The notes: generated by a model not told the origin, from the letters alone. A stretch of 47,327 nt of DNA from Geobacteraceae bacterium (GCA_024281055.1 JAMXLF010000093.1:1-47327); one strand, 5' to 3'; shown: positions 34,418 to 42,755, counted from the stretch's first letter. Program-made: numbers and translations.

Positions 34418-36016
34418 ATGGTCCGTCTGAGTCTGAAAACCAAGATGTCCGTCGCGGTTTCTTTGCTGGTCATCATCCTTATGGCCTGGTCCGCGTCCCT
34501 TATCATCACGCGCTTCGAAAAGAGGTTCAAAGAAACCTTCGCAGTCCAGCACAACGCACTGATAAACGAGATGGCCCGGGATACCGACGATGCCCTCAAG
34601 GACACGCGGCAGGCAATCATCGCCGCGGCATCGACCATTCCCCGGGCCGCGGCGAAAAACCGCGCCCTCGCCCAGCAGGTTCTCGACAGGCGGCGTGGGC
34701 TCCGCAACCTCTTCGACAACGGCATTTTTCTCTTTTCGCCAAACGGAAAACTCATTGCCGAGTCTCCCGACCTCCACCGGAGGGGAAGCGACTTTTCCGG
34801 GCAGAACTATATCCGGAAAACCATCGAGACCGCCAGACCCTTCATATCAAAGCCCTATGTCTCCGCCCAGCCTCACCATCACCCGGCGGTCATGTTCACG
34901 GCGCCGGTCTTCGGCGGCGACGGCAACGTCATCGCCGTGCTGGCTGGAGGGGTCGATCTGACCGGGGACAACTTCCTCGGAGAACGCGCCCGCACGGTCG
35001 GCACGAACGGCTTTGTTTACATCTTCGACACCGACCGGACCATCATCATGCACCCCGACCGGAGCACCATCATGAAACGCGATGAATCGTCGGGGAATAA
35101 CCGGGTGTTCGACGAGGTTATTGCCGGGTTCGACGGCACCGAGGAGACGGTCAACTCCCGGGGGGAGCATGCCCTCACTTCCTTCAGACACCTTAAGACA
35201 GCCAACTGGGTTCTTGCGACGAACTATCCCATCAGCGAAGCCTACGCACCGATTCGCGAAGCAACACGTTATTCGGTCATCGCCGCCGTCATGGGTGTGG
35301 CACTATCGGTCCTGATCGTCTGGCTGAGCATGAGAACTCTCACGGCGCCGCTGGTACGCCTTACCCGGCATATCGGGAACATGGAAGGGAACAGCGACAC
35401 GAAGGAAGTGCATATCGACACGGGGGACGAGATCGGAGAACTGGCAGAAGCCTTCAATGCGATGGTGCGCGACCTTGACCGGAAACTGGACGAATTGCGG
35501 TACATGGGCACCCACGACCTGTTGACCGGCCTCTACAACCGGGCATATTTCATCGACGAGGTGGAGCGGCTCGCGCGGGGACGGCAACTCCCCGTCAGTA
35601 TCGTCAAGGCTGAGGTTAATGGCCTCAAGGCTGTCAACGACGACCAGGGACACGAGGCAGGCGACGCATTGCTCAGAGCGGCCACCGGGATTCTCCTCGC
35701 CGCCTTCCGCACCGAGGACATGGTGGCCCGGGTGGGCGACGACGAGTTTGCCGTGCTCCTGCCCGGAACGACCGCACGAACGACCGCGGATGCAGTCAAA
35801 CGGATCCGGAAATGCCAGAAGGAGGCGAATACGGCAGCCGCCGAATGCGTCGTGAGCCTGTCACTCGGTGCCGCTACCGCGGAAAGCGGTGACGATATCC
35901 CCCATGCTCTGAAACTCTGTGACGAGCGAATGCACCGAAAAAAATTCGCCCGGAAGGAAGCTGCGTCGCCCGATCAGCCACTCGCCCTCAGGGAGAGAGC
36001 GTCGGGAAGCGGGTGA
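34418..36016 (+). CDS. Membrane sensor with HAMP and variant GGDEF domain
   Basis: A 532-residue protein. The start at 34418 follows GGAAGG. A transmembrane helix (about 10-30), a double-Cache-like periplasmic sensor (about 35-285, with F-V-Y-I-F-D-T-D-R-T-I-I-M-H-P), a second helix (about 290-310), a HAMP linker and a GGDEF domain (about 370-510) follow in order. The signature reads V439-G-D-D-E-F instead of G-G-D-E-F, and the usual metal Asp before N-G-L-K is Glu (A-E-V-N-G-L-K). The inhibitory site R431-T-E-D434 is five residues before the signature as in normal enzymes. It would sense a periplasmic ligand and make or bind c-di-GMP; catalysis is uncertain. Confidence 0.9.
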   Translation: MVRLSLKTKMSVAVSLLVIILMAWSASLIITRFEKRFKETFAVQHNALINEMARDTDDALKDTRQAIIAAASTIPRAAAKNRALAQQVLDRRRGLRNLFDNGIFLFSPNGKLIAESPDLHRRGSDFSGQNYIRKTIETARPFISKPYVSAQPHHHPAVMFTAPVFGGDGNVIAVLAGGVDLTGDNFLGERARTVGTNGFVYIFDTDRTIIMHPDRSTIMKRDESSGNNRVFDEVIAGFDGTEETVNSRGEHALTSFRHLKTANWVLATNYPISEAYAPIREATRYSVIAAVMGVALSVLIVWLSMRTLTAPLVRLTRHIGNMEGNSDTKEVHIDTGDEIGELAEAFNAMVRDLDRKLDELRYMGTHDLLTGLYNRAYFIDEVERLARGRQLPVSIVKAEVNGLKAVNDDQGHEAGDALLRAATGILLAAFRTEDMVARVGDDEFAVLLPGTTARTTADAVKRIRKCQKEANTAAAECVVSLSLGAATAESGDDIPHALKLCDERMHRKKFARKEAASPDQPLALRERASGSG

Positions 36017-36086
36017 TGACCGCTCTTCCGTCTCTCCGGGCGGAGCACATTCCTGCGAACCGCTCACCGGCCGGGATTCGCGACGC

Positions 36087-36116
36087 ATAAAAAAGCCTGC
36101 TCGCGCAGGCTTTCAG
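36087..36116. terminator. Bidirectional terminator
   Basis: A perfect 9-bp stem AAAGCCTGC/GCAGGCTTT (36092-36100 with 36105-36113) with a 4-base loop lies between the convergent GGDEF and TraB/GumN-like genes and can end both transcripts. Confidence 0.85.
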
Positions 36117-36154
36117 TCTTCCGATGTTGGGTACAGGCCGGTTCTGCCTCCGCT

Positions 36155-37048
36155 TCACAACTGCTCCACCGTGTACCCCTTCTGCCGGAGGAGCTCGACG
36201 ACCCCCTCCTTGCCGACCAGGTGCGCGGCGCCGACCACGACGAAGGCGGTTTCCTTCGACCGGAGGAACTGCTCTACCTTTGCGGCCATCTCCCGGTTCC
36301 GGGCAAAAAACAGCTTGTCATAGATCGGCCGGGTTTCCGGAGCATCGCGCAGGGTCTTCATCACCAGCGTATCCATGGTCTTCGCATCGCCGGTGCGCCA
36401 TGCCCGCATCAGGTCGCCGATCCCCTGGTCGAGTCCGTCCATGTCCTTGAGGGTGTAAAGAAGGAACAGTTCCTGCTCCCGCTCGCTGAAACCGTCCAGA
36501 AGCTTCAGCTGATAGTCGAAGGATTCGAGCTCGACGATCCGTTTTTTCCCCCGCGCCTTGCCGGCTAAGTAGACATCGAGGCCATTGGCCGGGTTGTAGC
36601 CGATCCGGCCGAACTCCAGGATTTCGATGGTCATGGCAAGGAACCACGGCTTGAACCTGGCGAACTGCTCGATGGGAAGACCGAGCTTCTCCATCTCCTG
36701 CGCGGCCATCTCCCAGGTCTTCGGCGACAGGTGCTGCCGGAGCGTGTCGTTACCCGGATAGGTTGCTGACAGGAGCATCTGCTGCTGCAGGCCCTGGTCC
36801 CCGACCTGGCCGGGATCTGCCTCCACGGCCAGGACTGCCGCCTTGTCGAAGCTTTCCTCGATGGTCTTCGGCAGGGGATAGATGTCGGGCTGCGCCACGT
36901 GAACCGACCCGAACAGGTAGACGGTGGCGGTCTTCGAGTACACTTTCCAGAGGAAGTGCTTCTCTCCCTCGCCCGCCCGGCACCACGGTACGGCAATGAA
37001 AAGCGTCATGCAGCAGATGAGAGCCGTGCAGAGGAATTTTCTGGTCAT
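36155..37048 (-). CDS. TraB/GumN family protein
   Basis: A 297-residue protein with a signal peptide (about 1-25), start chosen at 37048 after AAGGGGAG. The TraB/GumN marks are Y-L-F-G-S-V-H-V-A at the beginning, A-V-E-A-D near 77, a late R-N-R-E-M-A and A-F-V-V-V-G-A-A-H-L-V-G-K-E-G-V. The two G-x-x-H motifs and glutamates are thought to form a metal site related to Tiki-type proteases; activity in bacterial members is poorly known. It is probably periplasmic and transcribed alone between two hairpins. Confidence 0.92.
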   Translation of the reverse strand: MTRKFLCTALICCMTLFIAVPWCRAGEGEKHFLWKVYSKTATVYLFGSVHVAQPDIYPLPKTIEESFDKAAVLAVEADPGQVGDQGLQQQMLLSATYPGNDTLRQHLSPKTWEMAAQEMEKLGLPIEQFARFKPWFLAMTIEILEFGRIGYNPANGLDVYLAGKARGKKRIVELESFDYQLKLLDGFSEREQELFLLYTLKDMDGLDQGIGDLMRAWRTGDAKTMDTLVMKTLRDAPETRPIYDKLFFARNREMAAKVEQFLRSKETAFVVVGAAHLVGKEGVVELLRQKGYTVEQL

Positions 37049-37107
37049 CGTTCTCCCCTTGATGAAGTTTTCGGAACTATAATCCAGACGAAGGCGCCAA
37101 ATCAATA

Positions 37108-37154
37108 CAAAGGCGCAGAGAAGCGAATATCCGCAAAAGCTCTCTGCGCCTTTG
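37108..37154. repeat. Perfect 14-bp inverted repeat
   Basis: CAAAGGCGCAGAGA (37108-37121) and TCTCTGCGCCTTTG (37141-37154) with a 19-base loop lie between the FrnE-like and TraB-like genes. The hairpin may end the minus-strand operon transcript but lacks a T-run. Its sequence resembles the dispersed repeat at 26720-26786 (AAAGGCGC core). Confidence 0.7.
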
Positions 37155-37243
37155 ACTCGAAAAAATGTTGCGTTGGTTCCGTCGTTACCAACGACTTAAA
37201 TTTCGTGACATTTCGTGTCGTTCGTGGACACAAATGGTGTTCT

Positions 37244-37846
37244 TCACCCCTTGCCGATGAGGCGCACGAAATCCTCGTAGGGATGGAAGCCCACGAGCTT
37301 TTCGCCGTCGCAGATGTGCGTGGGAACAGCGGTCACTCCCAGCATTCTGGCCCGCTGCCAGTCGGCGTTCACGGCAGCGCTGAAGGTGTGCTTCGCAATA
37401 ACGGTACGCGCCTCGTACCCGGGGAGTCCGGCATCTTCGGCGATGCGAACCAGGTTCTCTATCCGGGCAATATTCCGATCCTCAACGAAATAGGCATGGT
37501 AGACGGTTCGCCGAAAGGACTCCCCCCGCCCATGGGTCTCGGCCCATTTGCCAAGCTCTTGGGCGTTGCGGGTGTTGAAGCTGCGAATCCGCAGAGACAT
37601 GGGAAGCCCTTCTTGCGCGGCAATATCCATGAGCCGGGCCTGCATTGCCGTTACATCGGCTTTGCTGCTGGCCAGAAGGTGAGTAAGCTCGATCCCTTCC
37701 TCCTGAATCTCCGGGTGGAGCGGAAAGACGCTCCAGCGCAGTGATATGCCGTATTCCCGTTGAAGACGATCAGTACGCACGGTACTAAGATAGCACCAGG
37801 GTCAGCCATAATCGAAGAAGACCTCGACGACGGGCGTATCAGCCAT
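37244..37846 (-). CDS. FrnE/DsbA-like thiol oxidoreductase, probable selenoprotein (UxxC)
   Basis: A 200-residue protein if the in-frame UGA at 37804-37802 is read as selenocysteine. Translation from ATG 37846, with GGAGGGGGG upstream, gives M-A-D-T-P-V-V-E-V-F-F-D-Y-G, then U15, then P-W-C-Y-L-S and on through R-L-Q-R-E-Y-G-I-S-L-R-W-S-V-F-P-L-H-P-E to G-K-G. FrnE-like proteins have C-P-W-C here, so UGA replaces the first catalytic cysteine exactly. Helical insert and cis-Pro loop (T-A-V-P-T-H) are intact. It is the last gene of the doxX-rhodanese-MDR-htrA operon. A seven-pair hairpin lies downstream of the UGA. A nonsense pseudogene is the alternative, made less likely by the second case in the same operon. 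Confidence 0.85.
37770..37788 (-). promoter_or_regulatory. Candidate bacterial SECIS hairpin in the FrnE-like gene
   Basis: In the mRNA the seven-pair stem UUAGUAC/GUACUGA (one U-G pair) closes a five-base loop CGUGC. The loop begins about 20 bases after the UGA and has G at its second position. Both features fit bacterial selenocysteine insertion elements, which sit 3' of the UGA inside the coding region. Confidence 0.6.
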
Positions 37847-37903
37847 TGTTCCCCCCTCCAGTGGTCTGTACAGGGAACTAACCGCACGGGACAGCGATAA
37901 TCG

Positions 37904-39337
37904 CTATTGCGCCTCCAGGGTAACGAAGAACGTCTGTCCTCCCCGCTTGAGAAGGAAGAGGACCGGTGCACCCTTCTCCACCTTCGCCATGACGGCGTTG
38001 AATTCCGCGAGGTTGTGCACCGGCTGCCGGTTTGCCTGGGTAATGACGTCGCCTGGCTGAATCCCCGCCTCTGCGGCGACGCTCCCCGGATCGACGCCCA
38101 CGACGACCACCCCGACCCGCTCCCTGATGCCGAGCATTTTCTGCCACTTGGGAGTGATGTCGTCCAGCTTCATACCGAAGCTCTGTACCGGCGCCTGGCT
38201 CTGGGCGGCCATTCGCTGCTCCGTCAGCTCCTCCACTTTCACCTTGAGATGCTCTTCCTTGCCGTTCCGGATGACGGCAACGTCGACGTCCTTCCCGACG
38301 GGGGTTTCGGCGACGATGCGCGGCAGATCGTTCGAGTTTTTGACATTCTTGCCGTTGAAAGCAACGATGATGTCGCCCTGCTTGATTCCCGCCCTGTCCG
38401 CCGGTCCGCCCTGGAAGACGTCGCTGACGAGGGCGCCCCGCGCCTCCTTCAGACCGAAGGACTTGGCGATGTCAGGGGTTACCAGCTGGATGGTCACCCC
38501 GATCCAGCCGCGCACCACTTTTCCCTTCTCCCGGAGCTGGGAAACTATCGATTTGGCCAGGCTGCTCGGGATGGCGAAGCCGAGCCCCTGGCCGCCGGAG
38601 ATAATCGCGCTGTTGATGCCGATCACCTCGCCCTTCAGGTTGACGAGCGGACCGCCGCTGTTCCCGGGATTGATCGGGGCGTCGGTCTGGAGAAAATTGT
38701 CATAGGGGCCGGAACCGAGCACTCTGCCGGTGGCGCTGATGATCCCCTGGGTCACGGTATGCTCGAGGCCGAAGGGGTTGCCGATGGCGAGGACCCAGTC
38801 GCCGACCCGCATCTTGTCGGAGTCCCCCAGTTCGATGACCGGCAGATTTTCGAACGTGGAGGCGATCTTGATAAGCGCCAGGTCGGTCTTAGGATCCCGC
38901 CCCACAACCTTGGCCTTGAATTCCCGCCCATCGGAAAGCTTCACCTTGATCTCTTCGGCCTTTTCGACCACGTGATTGTTGGTGATGATGAAACCGTCCC
39001 GGTCGATTATGAACCCGGAGCCGAGGCTCTGCTGCTTCATCTCCTGGTCGGGGACCTGACCCTGGCCGAAGAACTGCTTGAAGAAGTCGTCGGGAAGGCC
39101 CTCCTGGGGACCGAAGAAGTGCTGGAACGGCATCCCCGGCACGCGCACCGTGGTCGTCGTACTGATGTTGACCACGGCGGGCCGGACCTTCTCGGCAAGA
39201 TCCGCAAAGGACTGGGGGAAGCCGACGAACTCCGTTTTGCTTCTGCTCTCGCACCCGCCCTGGGTTGCCGTGGTCACGATAACAGACATCACGAGGAGAA
39301 GGATTTTACAAAAATCCATCAGTTTCCACCCGTTCAT
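37904..39337 (-). CDS. HtrA/DegP-family periplasmic serine protease with two PDZ domains
   Basis: A 477-residue protease-chaperone. The signal region ends near C29 (T-Q-G-G-C), which may be a weak lipobox. The chymotrypsin-like triad is H122 (N-N-H-V-V), D152 (T-D-L-A-L-I) and S227 (G-N-S-G-G-P-L). Two PDZ domains follow (about 275-365 and 380-475; G-A-L-V-S-D-V-F-Q-G-G-P-A-D-R-A-G and V-G-V-V-V-V-G-V-D-P-G-S-V-A-A-E-A-G). It clears misfolded envelope proteins. GGGAGG precedes ATG 39337. It sits between the MDR oxidoreductase and the FrnE-like gene, so the operon combines protein quality control with thiol redox functions. Confidence 0.96.
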   Translation of the reverse strand: MNGWKLMDFCKILLLVMSVIVTTATQGGCESRSKTEFVGFPQSFADLAEKVRPAVVNISTTTTVRVPGMPFQHFFGPQEGLPDDFFKQFFGQGQVPDQEMKQQSLGSGFIIDRDGFIITNNHVVEKAEEIKVKLSDGREFKAKVVGRDPKTDLALIKIASTFENLPVIELGDSDKMRVGDWVLAIGNPFGLEHTVTQGIISATGRVLGSGPYDNFLQTDAPINPGNSGGPLVNLKGEVIGINSAIISGGQGLGFAIPSSLAKSIVSQLREKGKVVRGWIGVTIQLVTPDIAKSFGLKEARGALVSDVFQGGPADRAGIKQGDIIVAFNGKNVKNSNDLPRIVAETPVGKDVDVAVIRNGKEEHLKVKVEELTEQRMAAQSQAPVQSFGMKLDDITPKWQKMLGIRERVGVVVVGVDPGSVAAEAGIQPGDVITQANRQPVHNLAEFNAVMAKVEKGAPVLFLLKRGGQTFFVTLEAQ

Positions 39338-39364
39338 TTTTTCCTCCCGATTGCTGAAATATCC

Positions 39365-40372
39365 TTACAAAGTGATGACGATCTTGCCGAAGTGGGCGCC
39401 GCCCTCCATGTAGCGAAGCGCCTCGCGTGCCTCGGCAAAGGGGAAGACCCGGTCCACCACCGGATGAAGCCCATGGAGGGCAATGGCCCGGTTCATCCGC
39501 TCGAACATCTCCCGGGAGCCGACGAAAATCCCCTGAACCCGGATCCCCTTCATCACCGCCGGCAGAGGGTTCACCTCCCCGGTGGTCCCGGTCAGCACGC
39601 CGATGAGGCTGATGCATCCTCCGGTGCGCACGGCGCGCAGCGATCTCGGCAGAGTTCCGGCCCCGCCGACCTCGACCACCAGGTCCACCCCGCGCCCCCC
39701 AGTGCGCTCCCGTGCCGTACGGTCCCACTCGGGGGTCGTGGTGGAGTTGATCCCCTCGGAAGCGCCGAGCTGCAGCGCCCGCTCCAACTTCCCGTCGCTG
39801 CGGGAGGTGGCGAGCACCCGCACCCCGGCCAGCCTGGCGAACTGGAGGGCAAAGAGCGACACCCCGCCGGTCCCCTGGGTGAGGATGGTATCGCCCGGCC
39901 GCACACCCTGCTCGATGACCGCATGCCAGGCCGTCACCGCCGCGCAGGGAAGGGTCGCCCCCTCCTCCCAGGAGAGGTGTTCCGGCAGAGGTACCACTCC
40001 ATCCTCGTGCAGGGTCACGCATTCGGCCAGCATACCATCGATGGCCCCGCCGAGGGCCGTTCCGGCCATCGCCTCGGTAAGCTCGCCCGCCAGCCACCCC
40101 TGCATGAAGATGCCGGCCACCCGGTCGCCCGTCTTCACCCGGCTGACACCGGGGCCAACGGCCACGACCTCCCCGGCCCCGTCCGAAAAGGGAACGAGCG
40201 GCAGGGCGAGCCGGGGATTGTAGAGCCCCTTCACCACCAGCAGATCACGGTAGTTCACGGACACCGCCTTAACCTTCACGAGTACCTGGCCGGTACCGGG
40301 AACAGGATCGGGCCGCTCACCCGGCACCAGGGCGTCAAGACCGAAGCCATCCCTGAGTTCGAAGACCTTCAT
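39365..40372 (-). CDS. Zinc-free medium-chain dehydrogenase/quinone-oxidoreductase-like protein
   Basis: A 335-residue MDR protein. The GroES-like N-terminal domain has V-S-V-N-Y-R-D-L-L and P-L-V-P-F-S-D-G-A-G-E-V. The Rossmann domain carries T-Q-G-T-G-G-V-S-L-F-A-L-Q-F-A and the C-terminal return strand ends G-G-A-H-F-G-K-I-V-I. The structural zinc cysteine cluster is absent, which points to NAD(P)H-dependent reductases of the quinone oxidoreductase type. The substrate cannot be read. It lies 35 bases after the rhodanese gene and 27 before htrA, so it is part of the redox operon. Confidence 0.9.
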   Translation of the reverse strand: MKVFELRDGFGLDALVPGERPDPVPGTGQVLVKVKAVSVNYRDLLVVKGLYNPRLALPLVPFSDGAGEVVAVGPGVSRVKTGDRVAGIFMQGWLAGELTEAMAGTALGGAIDGMLAECVTLHEDGVVPLPEHLSWEEGATLPCAAVTAWHAVIEQGVRPGDTILTQGTGGVSLFALQFARLAGVRVLATSRSDGKLERALQLGASEGINSTTTPEWDRTARERTGGRGVDLVVEVGGAGTLPRSLRAVRTGGCISLIGVLTGTTGEVNPLPAVMKGIRVQGIFVGSREMFERMNRAIALHGLHPVVDRVFPFAEAREALRYMEGGAHFGKIVITL

Positions 40373-40407
40373 CGTTCCCCCTTATTCGCTTTCCGCCGGG
40401 CGGGAGA

Positions 40408-40752
40408 TCAGGCCACGGGGTTTTCCACCTCTTCGAGGGGAAGCCCCGCGCCGGTCCAGTCCGCCTTGCCGCCGGCGTAAACCCGCACGTTTGTGTAGCC
40501 AAGCGCCGCCAGCTCCCGGGCGACGGTCTCAGAGGCGCTTCAGGTGGGGCTTGCACAGTAAACGACGACTTCCGCCCCCTTGTCGGGCACCAGTTCCGGT
40601 GCCAGGTCCTCCACGTGGCCGGGAGGGATATCGACCGCCCCGGGGAGGTGCCCCTCCTGGTACATGAAGGATGGAAGCGCCTCCACGAGCACGAACCGGT
40701 CGCCCCGGTTGATCTTCTCCTTCAGTTCGTCGCGGCTTATTCTTGCCAGCAT
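40408..40752 (-). CDS. Rhodanese-like protein, probable selenoprotein (CASPTU)
   Basis: A 114-residue single-domain rhodanese if the in-frame UGA at 40542-40540 is read through. Before it are I-S-R-D-E-L-K-E-K-I, H-L-P-G-A-V-D-I-P and V-V-V-Y-C66-A-S-P-T. Codon 71 is UGA. After it come S-A-S-E-T-V-A-R-E-L-A-A-L-G-Y-T-N-V-R-V-Y, then G-G-K-A-D-W-T-G-A-G-L-P, a textbook rhodanese end. C66 is the usual active-site cysteine, and U71 sits at the +5 position where relatives carry a second cysteine. GGGGAGG precedes ATG 40752. Without read-through the protein ends in mid-domain. Second gene of the operon, 28 bases after doxX. Confidence 0.87.
40502..40539 (-). promoter_or_regulatory. Candidate SECIS hairpin in the rhodanese gene
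   Basis: Directly 3' of the UGA, AGCGCC pairs perfectly with GGCGCU about 32 bases on. An inner CUCU/GGGAG stem carries a loop starting with G. The fold is plausible for a bacterial SECIS but less clear-cut than that of the FrnE-like gene. Confidence 0.45.
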
Positions 40753-40780
40753 CCGAACCTCCCCAGCCCTAAGGCTGCCG

Positions 40781-41233
40781 CTACCTTTCCTTGAACCGTG
40801 CCGCTATCGCCCGGTCAAGCGAGAACTTGCCGCCGCCGGTCAGGACCAGGGCCATGGCCATGCCGATCACCAGGAGGTGATACTCGAACCCTTCCCCAGC
40901 CTGTTTTCCCGACCAGTTCATGAAAAAGCCATTGCGCCAGTGAACGAGGGCAACGGCACCGATCATGTCGCATAGGATGCCGAATGCCGCCACCCGGGTG
41001 AGGAGCCCGGTTATCAGGCCGAGGCTGCCGGCCGATTCGGCGAGGATCACGAGAACGGCGAGCAGTGCGGGGATATGCATCTTTTCGGTGAACATCCCCA
41101 GCGAGGCCGCAAAACCAAAGCCCCCGAACCAGCCAAACACCTTCTGGGCACCGTGGGAAAACATGACGACCCCGAGAGTGAGGCGCAGGACCAGGCAGGA
41201 CCAGCTGTTTTCCGTCTGAAAGATAAACTTCAT
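40781..41233 (-). CDS. DoxX family membrane protein
   Basis: A 150-residue four-helix membrane protein. The start at 41233 follows GGGAGG; the longer frame is unsupported. Family marks are L-R-L-T-L-G-V-V-M-F-S-H-G-A-Q-K-V-F-G-W-F-G-G-F-G, A-E-S-A-G-S-L-G-L-I-T-G-L and a C-terminal G-G-G-K-F-S-L-D-R. DoxX-like proteins occur with thiosulphate/quinone or thiol-redox partners; the activity of this branch is not settled. It is the first gene of the five-gene operon containing both apparent selenoproteins, which suggests a role in membrane-linked sulphur or thiol oxidation. Confidence 0.92.
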   Translation of the reverse strand: MKFIFQTENSWSCLVLRLTLGVVMFSHGAQKVFGWFGGFGFAASLGMFTEKMHIPALLAVLVILAESAGSLGLITGLLTRVAAFGILCDMIGAVALVHWRNGFFMNWSGKQAGEGFEYHLLVIGMAMALVLTGGGKFSLDRAIAARFKER

Positions 41234-41459
41234 AATGGCCTCCCGTGCCGAAAAATGAGGCGGAGCGAACCGTTTCATAACCCGGCACACTACCCAATTG
41301 CAATTCTACCCTGAACGGACTGCTTGTCAAAAAGGTGGTCGGATGGGGATCGGCTGTCACGATGATGGCTGCGGAACCGCCGGAGAAGACTTGCGGGAGG
41401 GACACCGGTTGGTATACTGGAAGGCGAAACGCCGCGCAGTGACACGACTGAAGGTGAAC

Positions 41460-42755
41460 ATGTCGCACCACACGCTGAAAGCCGGATATCACGAGCTGGT
41501 CGGGCGGCTGAACAGGTTCCCCCAGGGGACGCCCCCGGCGCAGCTCCTCTACGAGATCCTTGCCCTGCTGTTCAGCGAACGTGAAGCGGCCCTCGTTGCG
41601 CAGCTCCCTGTCCGCCCCTTCACCGCCAGGCGGGCCGCCCGCATCTGGCGGATGACAGAACGGGAAACGTCCCAGATCCTCGACGGGCTGGCGGCACGGG
41701 CCATCCTCCTTGACCTGGAGCGGGACGGCAGAACGGTCTATCTCCTGCCGCCCCCCATGGCCGGCTTCTTCGAATTCTCTCTGATGCGGGTCCGTACCGA
41801 CATCGATCAGAAGAGAGTGAGCGAGCTTCTTTACCAGTACCTGAACGTTGAAGATGCGTTCATCCGGGAACTCTTCGCCACGGGGGAAACCCGGCTCGGC
41901 CGAACCTTCGTCCACGAAGCGGCTCTCCCCGCCGGAAGCGCCTCCCGGGTGCTCGACTACGAACGGGCCAGCGAAGTGATCCGAACCGCCTCCCGCATCG
42001 GGGTGGGGCTCTGTTACTGCCGCCACAAGATGGCCCACCTGGGGAGGGCCTGCGACGCCCCGCAGGAAATCTGCATGACCTTCAACGCCGCGGCCGAGTC
42101 CCTGATCCGTCACGGCCATGCCCGCCGCATCGACGCCGCCGAGGGGCTCGATCTTCTCCGGGAGGGGTGGTCGCACGGCCTCGTACAGTTCGGCGACAAC
42201 GTCCGGGAGGGGGTGAATTTCATCTGCCACTGCTGCGGCTGCTGCTGCGAGGCGATGATCGCCGCCCGCCGCCTGGCCCCGCTCCACGCGATCCACACCA
42301 CCAATTTCTTCCCGCGCATCGACACCGGACTCTGCAGCGGTTGTGGCAGGTGCGTCAACGCCTGCCCGGTGGAAGCGATGGCGCTCGTCTCGGCCAATGC
42401 GCCCGGGGAACCGAACCGGCGCAGGGCCGTGCTGCACGAGGATCACTGCCTCGGCTGCGGGGTCTGCGTCCGCGCCTGCCCCGGCGGCGCGCTCAGCCTC
42501 ACCCCCCGGCCGCAACGGGTGCTGACGCCGGTCAACACCGCACACCGGGTGGTGCTGATGGCCATCGAACGGGGTAAACTCCAGCATCTCATTTTCGACA
42601 GCCACGCCCACCTGAGCCATCGGGCCATGGCGGCGGTCCTCGGCGTCATTCTCCGGCTTCCTCCCGCCAAACAGCTGCTGGCGAGCCGTCAGCTGAGGTC
42701 GCGCTATCTGGAACGGCTCCTGACGGGTATCGATCTGGCTGTCTTTCCGCGGTAG
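41460..42755 (+). CDS. Ferredoxin-type 4Fe-4S protein with N-terminal helical (winged-helix-like) part
   Basis: A 431-residue protein. The first 120 residues look like a winged-helix region (A-A-R-I-W-R-M-T-E-R-E-T-S-Q-I-L-D-G-L). A cysteine cluster follows (G-L-C-Y-C-R-H-K, C-D-A-P-Q-E-I-C-M, then F-I-C-H-C-C-G-C-C-C). Two ferredoxin motifs come last, C-S-G-C-G-R-C-V-N-A-C-P and C-L-G-C-G-V-C-V-R-A-C-P. The layout occurs in Fe-S proteins of anaerobes thought to be redox regulators or electron carriers; the partner is unknown. The start at 41460 has only a weak AAGGTG site and upstream Met codons are possible. It diverges from the doxX operon. Confidence 0.8.
   Translation: MSHHTLKAGYHELVGRLNRFPQGTPPAQLLYEILALLFSEREAALVAQLPVRPFTARRAARIWRMTERETSQILDGLAARAILLDLERDGRTVYLLPPPMAGFFEFSLMRVRTDIDQKRVSELLYQYLNVEDAFIRELFATGETRLGRTFVHEAALPAGSASRVLDYERASEVIRTASRIGVGLCYCRHKMAHLGRACDAPQEICMTFNAAAESLIRHGHARRIDAAEGLDLLREGWSHGLVQFGDNVREGVNFICHCCGCCCEAMIAARRLAPLHAIHTTNFFPRIDTGLCSGCGRCVNACPVEAMALVSANAPGEPNRRRAVLHEDHCLGCGVCVRACPGGALSLTPRPQRVLTPVNTAHRVVLMAIERGKLQHLIFDSHAHLSHRAMAAVLGVILRLPPAKQLLASRQLRSRYLERLLTGIDLAVFPR

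Noticed and set aside
37244-37780. FrnE-like protein starting after the UGA as a complete shorter gene
   Set aside because: That form lacks the catalytic C-x-x-C and a ribosome site, while the upstream ATG with GGAGGGGGG reads straight into the domain through UGA.
37907-40480. An 857-codon open frame antisense to htrA and the MDR gene
   Set aside because: It is a shadow of G+C-rich codon usage: histidine- and proline-rich with no domain, lying opposite well-supported genes. Similar long antisense frames over cydA, dxs, xseA, hsdR and hsdM were also left out.
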